A stretch of DNA of 21,593 nucleotides from CAZVJA01 sp964626885 (GTDB lineage: Bacteria; Planctomycetota; Planctomycetia; Planctomycetales; Planctomycetaceae), in assembly GCA_964626885.1 (NCBI GenBank), contig CAZVJA010000080.1:1-21593 (forward strand), given 5' to 3'. The notes beneath the pieces were generated by a model. The model did not search any database, was not told the DNA's origin, and worked only from the letters and a program-made list of their open reading frames with translations. Below, one piece after another: positions 8,647 to 15,703 of the stretch (within the stretch, counting starts at the first letter, position 1; the number at the start of each line of letters is the position of its first letter). Both the position numbers and the translations under genes were made by a program.

Positions 8647-8883
8647 ATGTCCGGATTTCCATCAAATATTGAGACTGTATACGTTGAGTTGCTGAATGAA
8701 GGCACATTCGTTCTGCGCCCAGTACCTGCAGTGAGAATTGGAGAATTATCGTTTCGCCTTCTTGCAACAGATGATTACGACGCGGAATTGGAAACCTGGA
8801 GCTTTCCGCCCGGAGCTACCGTAAAATGCGCCCTCGAAAGTCACGGAGGGGACAACATCTTGGTCGCAAAACACAAATTATGA
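8647..8883 (+). CDS. small conserved hypothetical protein, 78 residues
   Basis: An acidic cytoplasmic protein with no signal peptide or membrane segment. Visible motifs are VYVELLNEGTFVLRPVPA, FRLLATDDYDAELETW and a closing FPPGATVKC. The pattern (beta strands around LL-EGT--RPV, then W-F-PG--V-C) resembles a small, widespread bacterial family of unknown function that I recognise only by shape. I chose the ATG at 8647 because the family-like sequence begins soon after; the frame is open to a TTG at 8581, but that would overlap the terminator T run. No strong Shine-Dalgarno is visible. It lies between the YTV terminator and the sulfatase gene, with no obvious link to either. Confidence 0.6.
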   Translation: MSGFPSNIETVYVELLNEGTFVLRPVPAVRIGELSFRLLATDDYDAELETWSFPPGATVKCALESHGGDNILVAKHKL

Positions 8884-9039
8884 CCTTGTTTTCCGTCTTC
8901 AGCAGAAATCTGTTTGGCCTGCCGTGAATGATTGGAATCACCACAGGCGTCTCGCAATCCTGTTGCTCCCGCTTTGAGCCTTTCCTCCCCTCCCCCGCTC
9001 CGCCATACTGCAGGGGACTTCTCTGGGAGGATCACCACC

Positions 9040-11748
9040 ATGCTCACATCGATGTTGCTTTCCGCCGTGCTCGGTGCCGCGGCTGACGCGCCCGCCGCTC
9101 AACCCTCCGCAAAACCACAGCGGCCGAATATCCTCTGGATCTGCGCCGACGACCATGCTCCATACGTGATGGGTGCCTACGGCGACAAGCTCGTCCGCAC
9201 GCCGAATCTCGATCGCCTCGCCGCACGGGGAATGCGGTTCGACCGCGCGTACTGTAATTCGCCGGTCTGCACCGCCTCGCGGCAATCGTTTCTCACGGGG
9301 CGTTACCCGCGCACCGTCGGTGTGACGAAGCTCAGCACCCCGCTCCCCGAAGAAGAAATCACGCTGGCCGACGTGCTGCACGCGGCGGGCTACCGCACCG
9401 CGTCCTATGGCAAGATGCACTTCAACAGCAACCTGAAGCATGGCTTCGACGAGCGGCTCGACATGCCCGAATATCGCGCGGCTCTTATAGCGCGCGGCGA
9501 GCAGCCCCTTCCCGCGGACGTCGACGTGCTGCCGGTCTGGAGGCCATTCAAAGATCCCGCCCGCATGTGGCTCAACGGCTTTCATCGTCCTTACGGCGCG
9601 GTCGGAGCCGATATGGCGGGAACGTACTTCGCGGAGCGCGCCGCCGAGTTTCTCGCCGCGAAGCGTGACGAGCCGTTCTTTCTGATGGTCAGCTTCTACG
9701 AGCCGCATTCGCCGTTTCTGTTTCCGGTCGAGATGCGCGACGCCCATTCACCGGGGGAATTCACGGTTCCCGAGATCGGTCCCGAGGACGAGCCGCGCAT
9801 CCCCGCCATCTTCCGTGACCTCACCCAAGACGAGAAGCAAGGAATCCGCGCGTCGTACTGGACCTCGGTCGAGTTTCTGGACCGCAACGTCGGCCGCGTG
9901 CTCGACGCACTCGATAAATCGGGACAGGCCGAGAGCACGCTCATCGTGTACATCGGCGATCATGGCTATCTGCTCGGGCAGCATGGCCGGTTCGAGAAGC
10001 ATTGCAGCTTTGAAGAAGCGGTCCGCGCGCCGCTTGTGATTCGCTTGCCCGGCGAGCAGGCGAAGAGTTCGTCCTCGTCAGCCTTCGTCGAGCTCATCGA
10101 CATTTTCCCGACGCTGCTCGACTACTGCGGCCTCGCCGTTCCCAAAGGAGTGCAGGGACGCAGCCTGCGGCCAGTGCTCGATGGGAAGCAATCGACGCAT
10201 CGCGAGCGGGTCTTCGTCGAATATGCTCCCAACGAAGAAGCGATGGTCCGCGACGAGCGATACAAGCTGATTTACGAGCGCGGCAAATCGCGCCGCGACG
10301 ATGGGTACGACACTGAGCGTCCCCTTCCGGGACCGAATTTCCGCCTGTTTGACTTGCAGAACGATCCGCATGAGACGCACAACCTGGCAGACGCTCCGGA
10401 GCAGAGGGAACGCGTCAAAGAAATGACCGGCTGGCTGGTGGACCATCTGAAGAAGACGGCTCGCCTGCCGGAAACAATCCCCGACTCTGACGATCCGCTC
10501 GCCATCCTCGACGCCGCCGTGCAGTCGCACGACGTTTCGCCGCCGAAGGCTGCGGGGCAGAAAACGAGCAATGAAAAAATCCCGCGAATCGCCGCCGTCG
10601 TGACCGCGTATCATCACAACGCCCATGCCGATGTGATTGTCAGCCGGCTGATGCAGACCAACACTCTCGACGGCAAAGGAGAGCGACCGAAGCTCAAGCT
10701 CGTCTCTCTCTACACCGACCAGGTGCCCGAAAGCGACATCAGCCGCAAGCTCGCGGCGGAACATCACGTGCCAATCTTCGACACGGTGGCTGGTGCGCTC
10801 ACGCTCGGCGGCGACAAACTCGCGGTCGACGGCGTGCTCCTCATCGCCGAGCATGGGAGCTATCCGAAGAATGACACCGGCAACACGATTTATCCCAAGA
10901 AGCGTCTCTTCGGCGAGATTGTGAAAGTCTTCGAGAAGAGCGGCCGCGTCGTGCCGGTCTTCAGCGACAAGCATCTGGCTGACAACTGGGCCGACGCCAA
11001 GGAAATCTACGACACCGCCCGGCGAATGAACTTTCCGCTGATGGCCGGTTCGAGTTTGCCGGTCCTCTGGCGATATCCGCCCGTCGACGTTGTGAAAGGA
11101 ACGAAGCTCAAGGAAGTGGTCGCCACGTCGTATGGCGGGCTCGACGCCTACGGCTTTCATGCACTCGAGATGGTGCAATGTCTCGTCGAGCGACGACAAG
11201 GTGGCGAAACGGGAATCGCGTCGGTGCAAACTCTCACGGGCGAAGCTGCGTGGGAAGCGGGGCGCAAGGGGATCTACGATCCCAAACTCTTGCACGCGGC
11301 TGTCTCACGTTTCAAACGAGCGCCGCTGCCGGAGGGCAAGACGGTTGAAGAACTGGTGCAGGAGCCGGTGCTGTTCATCGTCAACTATCGCGACGGTTTG
11401 CGGGTCTCGGTGCTGCACATGTCGGCCCCGGTCAACGAGTGGGCGGTCGCGTGGCGCGACGCGGAGGAGCATGTTGAATCGACCGTCTTCTGGACGCAGG
11501 AGGCGCGGCCGTTCATGCACTTCTCGTATCTGCTGCAAGGGGCCGAGAAAATGATCCACACCGGCAAGGCAACCTGGCCCGTCGAACGAACGCTCGTCAC
11601 GAGCGGCCTGCTCGACGCGCTGCTAATCTCGAAGCGCGACGGCGGCCGCGTGGTCGAAACTCCCTACCTCGATATCCACTACTCCCCCAACTGGACGTGG
11701 CGGGAGCCCCCGCCCCCACCGCCGGGGAGGCCGATCGGCGGGCAGTAA
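9040..11748 (+). CDS. secreted S1 sulfatase fused to a C-terminal module of unknown function
   Basis: A 902-residue protein. The N-terminus looks like a short signal peptide (MLTSMLLSAVLGAAADAPA). The sulfatase domain spans about residues 28-480. It has the metal-site start ILWICADDHAPY, the formylglycine motif C77-T-A-S-R81 followed by QSFLTGRYP, GKMHF, and the second metal site GDHGYLLGQHG; it ends with the usual LFDLQNDPHETHNLAD. It should hydrolyse sulfate esters, probably polysaccharide or choline-like, after Cys77 is oxidised. From about residue 514 a second module of some 375 residues begins (RIAAVVTAYHHNAHADVIV) and includes LLIAEHGSYPKNDTGN, PVFSDKHLADNW and LMAGSSLPVLWR. I know such sequence as stand-alone planctomycete proteins of unknown function with a Rossmann-like look. 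The start at 9040 is backed by GGGAGG nine bases upstream. SulP follows 165 bases downstream. Confidence 0.9.
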   Translation: MLTSMLLSAVLGAAADAPAAQPSAKPQRPNILWICADDHAPYVMGAYGDKLVRTPNLDRLAARGMRFDRAYCNSPVCTASRQSFLTGRYPRTVGVTKLSTPLPEEEITLADVLHAAGYRTASYGKMHFNSNLKHGFDERLDMPEYRAALIARGEQPLPADVDVLPVWRPFKDPARMWLNGFHRPYGAVGADMAGTYFAERAAEFLAAKRDEPFFLMVSFYEPHSPFLFPVEMRDAHSPGEFTVPEIGPEDEPRIPAIFRDLTQDEKQGIRASYWTSVEFLDRNVGRVLDALDKSGQAESTLIVYIGDHGYLLGQHGRFEKHCSFEEAVRAPLVIRLPGEQAKSSSSSAFVELIDIFPTLLDYCGLAVPKGVQGRSLRPVLDGKQSTHRERVFVEYAPNEEAMVRDERYKLIYERGKSRRDDGYDTERPLPGPNFRLFDLQNDPHETHNLADAPEQRERVKEMTGWLVDHLKKTARLPETIPDSDDPLAILDAAVQSHDVSPPKAAGQKTSNEKIPRIAAVVTAYHHNAHADVIVSRLMQTNTLDGKGERPKLKLVSLYTDQVPESDISRKLAAEHHVPIFDTVAGALTLGGDKLAVDGVLLIAEHGSYPKNDTGNTIYPKKRLFGEIVKVFEKSGRVVPVFSDKHLADNWADAKEIYDTARRMNFPLMAGSSLPVLWRYPPVDVVKGTKLKEVVATSYGGLDAYGFHALEMVQCLVERRQGGETGIASVQTLTGEAAWEAGRKGIYDPKLLHAAVSRFKRAPLPEGKTVEELVQEPVLFIVNYRDGLRVSVLHMSAPVNEWAVAWRDAEEHVESTVFWTQEARPFMHFSYLLQGAEKMIHTGKATWPVERTLVTSGLLDALLISKRDGGRVVETPYLDIHYSPNWTWREPPPPPPGRPIGGQ

Positions 11749-11913
11749 TAATACAGTCGCAAGAACAGCTTTGCCGAAATCGGTGTGGTGCTGTTTCGGC
11801 CTCAATGAAGCGTTATCATGCTCATAGGCGGAGGACGACTCGCGCGCTCGATAAGTCGAGGGGGCATCATTTTGCCATAGCAAGAATCCTTTCTCAGCGA
11901 TTGATCCTGCAGT

Positions 11914-13617
11914 ATGGAACCCAAGTCACCTCATCGATGGACGGCATTCTTGCCTGCTCGTTGGGTCCGCGGCTATCAAGCGGCCTGGCTGACGCAGGAC
12001 GCCGTGGCTGGCGTGACACTCGCTGCCTACGCGGTTCCGGTCTCGCTGGCCTACGCGACATTGGCCGGTCTGCCGCCGCAGAATGGGATCTATTGCTACT
12101 TGGTCGGCGGGCTGTTCTACGCCCTGTTTGGAACGTCGCGCCAACTAGCCATCGGTCCGACTTCAGCCATCTCGATGCTGGTCGGCACGACCATCGCCGG
12201 GATGGCGGCGAACGAACCAGAACGCTGGGTGGCGATCGCCGGGCTGACCGCGCTGCTTGTCGCAGTCCTCTGTGCGATTGCATATGTCTTACGGCTGAGC
12301 AATCTGGTGAACTTCATCAGCGAAACCATCCTGATCGGCTTCAAAGCCGGAGCGGCTCTGACCATTGCCATGACACAGTTGCCCAAGCTGTTTGGTGTGT
12401 CGGGAGGAGGGGAGCATTTCTTTGAGCGTGTTTGGATTCTCGCCACGCAGCTTGGTGGTACGAACGGTATCGTTCTCGTGCTGGGGTTGCTGGCCCTGGG
12501 GATGCTGCTTCTCGGCGAGAAACGGCTCCCCGGCCACCCTGTTGCCTTGCCCGTTATCGCACTCGCCACCGTGATTGTTTCACTCTTCTCACTGGACCAG
12601 CAGGGGGTCTCAACGGTGGGAGTGCTGCCGCGGGGACTGCCGGAGTTCCAGACTCCCTCGCTGCGGCCACGCGATGTGGACGGAATTGTCCCCCTGGCTG
12701 GTGCTTGTTTCATCCTGGCTTATATTGAAGGGATCTCAGCCGCGCGCGCCCTCGCCCAGAAACACGATTATCGCATCTCTGCTCGGACCGAGTTGCTCGG
12801 CTTGGGAATGGCGAACCTTGCCGCGGCATTTGCGCAGGGTTATCCGGTTGCCGGAGGTCTGTCTCAATCGGTGGTCAACGACAAAGCAGGTGCCAAAACT
12901 CCGCTGGCACTCATCTTCGCGTCTCTGACACTCGCACTATGTCTGCTGTTTTTGACTGATCTACTCACCAATCTGCCGAACGTGGTGTTGGCGGCAATCG
13001 TGCTGGTGGCAGTCCGGGGATTGATCGATGTGGCCGCGTTGAAGCATCTGTATCGCGTGAGCCGCTTCGAATTTTCGATTTGCATGGTGGCTTTTGCCGG
13101 CGTACTTCTGCTGGGAATTCTCAAGGGAGTGTTGCTCGCCGTCGTTGTTTCGCTGTTGATGCTGTTGCGAGGGGCTGCACGTCCGCACGTGGCGATTTTG
13201 GGACGCATCCCCGGAGCACATCGCTATTCGGATTTGGCACGAAACCCCGACAACGAATCGATTCCAGGGGCGCTGATCTTTCGTGTTGAGGGAGCACTCT
13301 TGTACTTCAACGCCGACCACGTGCGCGAAGTGGTCTGGGAAAGTGTTCTGTCCGCGCTCGACCTGCGGCTTGTCGTATGCGATCTCTCGAATTCACCCTA
13401 CGTCGATGTGGCTGGCGCGCGGATGCTGACTCGGCTGCATCAGGATCTTCAACGGCGTGGGGTCGATTTGCGTGTGGTGGAGGCCCGTGCCCAAGCGCGC
13501 GATTTGTTGCGCGCCGAAGGGGTAGAAGATCGCGTCGGTTATCTGGGTCGGCATCTGGCGCTCGATGCTGTGATCGAGGAGTATGAAAACACGCCGCGGA
13601 ATCCACGAACAACCTAG
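11914..13617 (+). CDS. SulP family inorganic anion transporter with STAS domain
   Basis: A 567-residue inner-membrane transporter. Many hydrophobic segments fill residues about 30-430, opening with the SulP signature region (DAVAGVTLAAYAVPVSLAYA, then GLPPQNGIY and QLAIGPTSAISM). The conserved GYPVAGGLSQSVVN lies in the second half of the core. The soluble C-terminal STAS domain (from about residue 450) carries ALIFRVEGALLYFNADHV and CDLSNSPYVDVAGARML. SulP proteins carry sulfate, bicarbonate or dicarboxylates by symport or exchange; the substrate cannot be fixed from sequence. Downstream of a sulfatase on the same strand, sulfate is the attractive guess (inference). The 165-base gap contains only a 7-bp hairpin at 11773-11800 without a T run, so cotranscription is possible. 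The Shine-Dalgarno is weak. Confidence 0.92.
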   Translation: MEPKSPHRWTAFLPARWVRGYQAAWLTQDAVAGVTLAAYAVPVSLAYATLAGLPPQNGIYCYLVGGLFYALFGTSRQLAIGPTSAISMLVGTTIAGMAANEPERWVAIAGLTALLVAVLCAIAYVLRLSNLVNFISETILIGFKAGAALTIAMTQLPKLFGVSGGGEHFFERVWILATQLGGTNGIVLVLGLLALGMLLLGEKRLPGHPVALPVIALATVIVSLFSLDQQGVSTVGVLPRGLPEFQTPSLRPRDVDGIVPLAGACFILAYIEGISAARALAQKHDYRISARTELLGLGMANLAAAFAQGYPVAGGLSQSVVNDKAGAKTPLALIFASLTLALCLLFLTDLLTNLPNVVLAAIVLVAVRGLIDVAALKHLYRVSRFEFSICMVAFAGVLLLGILKGVLLAVVVSLLMLLRGAARPHVAILGRIPGAHRYSDLARNPDNESIPGALIFRVEGALLYFNADHVREVVWESVLSALDLRLVVCDLSNSPYVDVAGARMLTRLHQDLQRRGVDLRVVEARAQARDLLRAEGVEDRVGYLGRHLALDAVIEEYENTPRNPRTT

Positions 13618-13654
13618 TCCCGGTTCGAATCGACCGCCGGGGGTGGCTCAGTTT

Positions 13655-13859
13655 GGCCGCTTCGGCCTACCTGGGTGGCTTCGCCACAAGAGGCTGCCAT
13701 TGTGCAGCGGCGGACCTGAAGCTTCCAGGTGACTCGCCGGAGATCCTGCAGGCAAGCTCTTGGGAGTTCGTCCCACCGGTTGCACAGCAACCGGTGCTAC
13801 CCGTTCTGTTGCAGAACGGTGAACACGGTCTGCCACGCAGTCGTTGTTGTCAAAACAAC
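13655..13859. repeat. cluster of five small perfect hairpins
   Basis: Five perfect stem-loops sit in 205 bases: GGCCG/CGGCC at 13655-13667; GTGGC/GCCAC at 13675-13687; a 10-bp CACCGGTTGC/GCAACCGGTG at 13774-13796; an 8-bp CCGTTCTG/CAGAACGG at 13801-13819; and GTTGT/ACAAC at 13846-13859, the last overlapping the toxin stop codon. All loops are 3-4 bases. The block fills the space between convergent genes. It could be a REP-like dispersed element or a two-way terminator. Confidence 0.6.
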
Positions 13860-14140
13860 CGTCGGACATCGCGAGCACCGTGGAGCACGCGGACGATGGT
13901 CACCCGGTGCTCGATGATTTCATAATAGATGACATATCTCCCCACGGAAAAACTGCGCATGTGGGGACGCAGTTCCTCGCGTAGCTCGCCCAGCATCGGC
14001 TGTCGCGCTAACATGGCAAATCGATTGCGAATACGTTCCACGAATCGGAGCGCGGCCGTCGGATTATCGCGGGCAATATAGCGACCAATCTCCCGCAGAT
14101 CCCCTTCCGCTAGACGTGTCAACCGGTAAGACGGCGACAT
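13850..14140 (-). CDS. parE: RelE/ParE-family toxin
   Basis: A 96-residue protein of the RelE/ParE fold. It shows the usual start (YRLTRLAEGDLREIGRYIA), a helical hairpin (AALRFVERIRNRFAMLARQP), then MLGELREELRPHMRSF, the strand VGRYVIYYEI and the final strand VTIVRVLHGARDVRRLF. The body RSF.VGRYVIYYE and the tail VLHGARD are typical of ParE-like toxins paired with ParD, which poison gyrase; RelE-like mRNA cleavage is less likely because the RelE catalytic set is not apparent. The gene starts 8 bases after the antitoxin stop, so the pair is one operon. Its stop lies in the last hairpin of the cluster facing SulP. The pair looks complete. Confidence 0.88.
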   Translation of the reverse strand: MSPSYRLTRLAEGDLREIGRYIARDNPTAALRFVERIRNRFAMLARQPMLGELREELRPHMRSFSVGRYVIYYEIIEHRVTIVRVLHGARDVRRLF

Positions 14141-14148
14141 AAACGTGC

Positions 14149-14421
14149 CTACTTGGAGCCGTCCTTGTCCGTAATATCCGCCTTCAGCGCGTCGAAGAAC
14201 TTGCGCTCGGAAGCCTCGTCCGCAAGGTCGATGACCTCCCCCCGCGCAATTTGATCGAGTCCTGCGTCAAGATCGGCCCGCAAACGGTCGAGCCGTTCCT
14301 CGCGCTCCCGCAGCAGCCGGAGTGCTTCGCAAATGACCTCATCGGCGGAGCGATACTTGCCGCTGGCGATTTCGCGGTCGATGTATTTTTCCAGTTCGGG
14401 GGGAAGTGTGGGGGCGACCAT
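14149..14421 (-). CDS. parD: ParD-like ribbon-helix-helix antitoxin
   Basis: A 90-residue antitoxin. The N-terminal half is a ribbon-helix-helix domain (LPPELEKYIDREIASGKYRS, then ADEVICEALRLLRERE), the DNA-binding part typical of ParD. The charged C-terminal half (LDAGLDQIARGEVIDL) is the toxin-neutralising tail; GLDQIARGEVIDL resembles the ParD G..QL..GE motif. I chose the ATG at 14421 because GAGG lies seven bases upstream and the fold begins immediately; the frame is open further upstream but that would run through the promoter and into the divergent GDSL gene. It is the first gene of the operon and probably represses its own promoter at 14450-14478. Confidence 0.88.
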   Translation of the reverse strand: MVAPTLPPELEKYIDREIASGKYRSADEVICEALRLLREREERLDRLRADLDAGLDQIARGEVIDLADEASERKFFDALKADITDKDGSK

Positions 14422-14449
14422 TGGCGTTCCTCGATTCTCGTTTTGATCA

Positions 14450-14478
14450 ATGGTACCATGAGGAGGCGAATCGGTCAA
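14450..14478 (-). promoter_or_regulatory. predicted parDE promoter with palindromic operator over the -10 box
   Basis: On the minus strand TTGACC (14478-14473) and TACCAT (14455-14450) are separated by exactly 17 bases, a good sigma70-like layout ending about 29 bases before the antitoxin ATG. The -10 is part of the perfect 10-base palindrome ATGGTACCAT (14450-14459). Two further palindromes flank it: TGATCA at 14444-14449 and ATGATCAT at 14482-14489. This fits autorepression by a ribbon-helix-helix antitoxin. Confidence 0.55.
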
Positions 14479-14548
14479 AAAATGATCATCGTCATTCGGA
14501 TTCTCTCCTGTGTTTTGATCCTCAGCCATTTCCCCGGTAGTCGAAACC

Positions 14549-15538
14549 ATGCCAAGCATTCCCGGTCTTTCCGGACACATTGTCTGTCGTCTTATCTTTC
14601 TCGTCTGCATTTTCGGGAATATGTTTCTCGCTACGACCAGCCACGCAGCCGCATTCGAACTCCGCGATGGCGACCGGGTTGTTTTTCTCGGCAACACGCT
14701 CATCGAACGCGAGCAGCAGACCGGCCATTGGGAGACGATGCTTACCGCCGCGTGGCTTGAGCGGAACATCACGTTTCGCAACCTCGGCTGGAGCGGCGAC
14801 ACCGTTTGGGCCGACTCGCGCGGCATCTTCGACAACCCGGCCACCGGCTACAAGCGGATGATCGATCAACTTAAGGAACTCAAGCCGACGGTGGTGTTCC
14901 TGGGTTACGGCGGCAACGAGGCATTCGCGGGCGTTGAGGGGCTGCCGCGTTTTCAGGCGCAGCTCGATCAACTCCTTAAGGAAATCGACTCGCTCAAAGC
15001 CCGCGTGGTCTTTCTGTCGCCGATCCGCCACGAGAACATGGGTTCCCCCCTGCCCGATCCGGCGGAGATCAACGCCAAGCTGGCGGTTTACACGAAGGCG
15101 CTGAAAGAAGTCGCCGCCCGGCGCGGCGAGCCGTTCGTCGATCTGTATCAGCCGCTGCCGTCGCGCGAGAAGTTTTTGGAATCGACCGGCGTTCATCACC
15201 TGACGAACAACGGTCTGCATCTGACCGAAACAGGCTACATCGAGATGGCGCATCGCATTCGTGAATCGCTGCAGATTCCCGCCGACCGCTGGGCCCGCGC
15301 GGCCAACAACCCCGACAGCCCGGACGGGCAAGCACTGCGGAACCTGCGGGAAGCGATCATCGAAAAGAACTTCCTCTACTTTCAGAATTGGCGGCCGCAG
15401 AACGTGACTTACCTGTTTCTGTTCCGCAAGCACGAGCAGGGAAACAACGCCGGCGAAGTGGCGGAGTTTCAGAAGCTCGTCGTTGAACAGGAAAAGAAAA
15501 TCGCGGAGCTGCGCAAAGCCTGGGCCGCGACGAAGTAA
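14549..15538 (+). CDS. secreted SGNH/GDSL-like hydrolase with altered catalytic blocks
   Basis: A 329-residue protein with a long signal sequence (hydrophobic core IVCRLIFLVCIF, likely cut after SHAAA). The flavodoxin-like SGNH fold is visible: block I VVFLGNTLIE, block II FRNLGWSGDT, block III FLGYGGNEAF and block V NNGLHLTETGY. Classical enzymes have Ser in block I and Asp-X-X-His in block V. Here the serine place is Thr50 (G48-N49-T50) and the aspartate place is Asn221, with His224 kept, so ordinary esterase activity is doubtful. The C-terminal 100 residues are helical and charged. The gene precedes the large dehydrogenase/cytochrome gene by 165 bases on the same strand, a pairing I associate with planctomycetes. 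No clear Shine-Dalgarno; the ATG at 14549 is the only start that keeps the signal peptide whole. Confidence 0.82.
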   Translation: MPSIPGLSGHIVCRLIFLVCIFGNMFLATTSHAAAFELRDGDRVVFLGNTLIEREQQTGHWETMLTAAWLERNITFRNLGWSGDTVWADSRGIFDNPATGYKRMIDQLKELKPTVVFLGYGGNEAFAGVEGLPRFQAQLDQLLKEIDSLKARVVFLSPIRHENMGSPLPDPAEINAKLAVYTKALKEVAARRGEPFVDLYQPLPSREKFLESTGVHHLTNNGLHLTETGYIEMAHRIRESLQIPADRWARAANNPDSPDGQALRNLREAIIEKNFLYFQNWRPQNVTYLFLFRKHEQGNNAGEVAEFQKLVVEQEKKIAELRKAWAATK

Positions 15539-15568
15539 TTGCGGATTGTTCCTGATGAAGTCAAGCAC

Positions 15569-15688
15569 AAAGCACGAATGACGAAAGAAATCCGAATACC
15601 CGAAGCACGAACGGAACATCGCGTACGCGTCGCGCAATCTTCGGATTTTGATCTTCGTGCTTCTTTCGACATTCGGATTTCGTGCTTT
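15569..15688. repeat. mosaic inverted repeat built from GCACGAA and ATCCGAAT words
   Basis: Three 10-base words recur in mirrored order: AAAGCACGAA (15569-15578) with TTCGTGCTTT (15679-15688); AAATCCGAAT (15588-15597) with ATTCGGATTT (15671-15680); and GAAGCACGAA (15602-15611) with TTCGTGCTTC (15654-15663). The left arm has about 8 extra bases. The whole could fold as one long imperfect hairpin. It lies between the GDSL gene and the large secreted protein and ends 15 bases before that ATG. It resembles dispersed intergenic repeats of planctomycetes. Confidence 0.7.
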
Positions 15689-15703
15689 TGGGAGAAGGAT
15701 TGT

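Noticed and set aside
10078..11295. A 405-codon minus-strand frame opposite the sulfatase fusion
   Set aside because: Antisense shadow; composition is typical of the reverse strand of a GC-rich gene.
11773..11800. Hairpin GCCGAAA/TTTCGGC between sulfatase and SulP as a terminator
   Set aside because: Only 7 bp with a 14-base loop and no T run; too weak to call.
13653..13925. A 90-codon plus-strand frame through the hairpin cluster
   Set aside because: Its peptide repeats simply reflect the palindromes, and it overlaps the end of the toxin gene in antisense.
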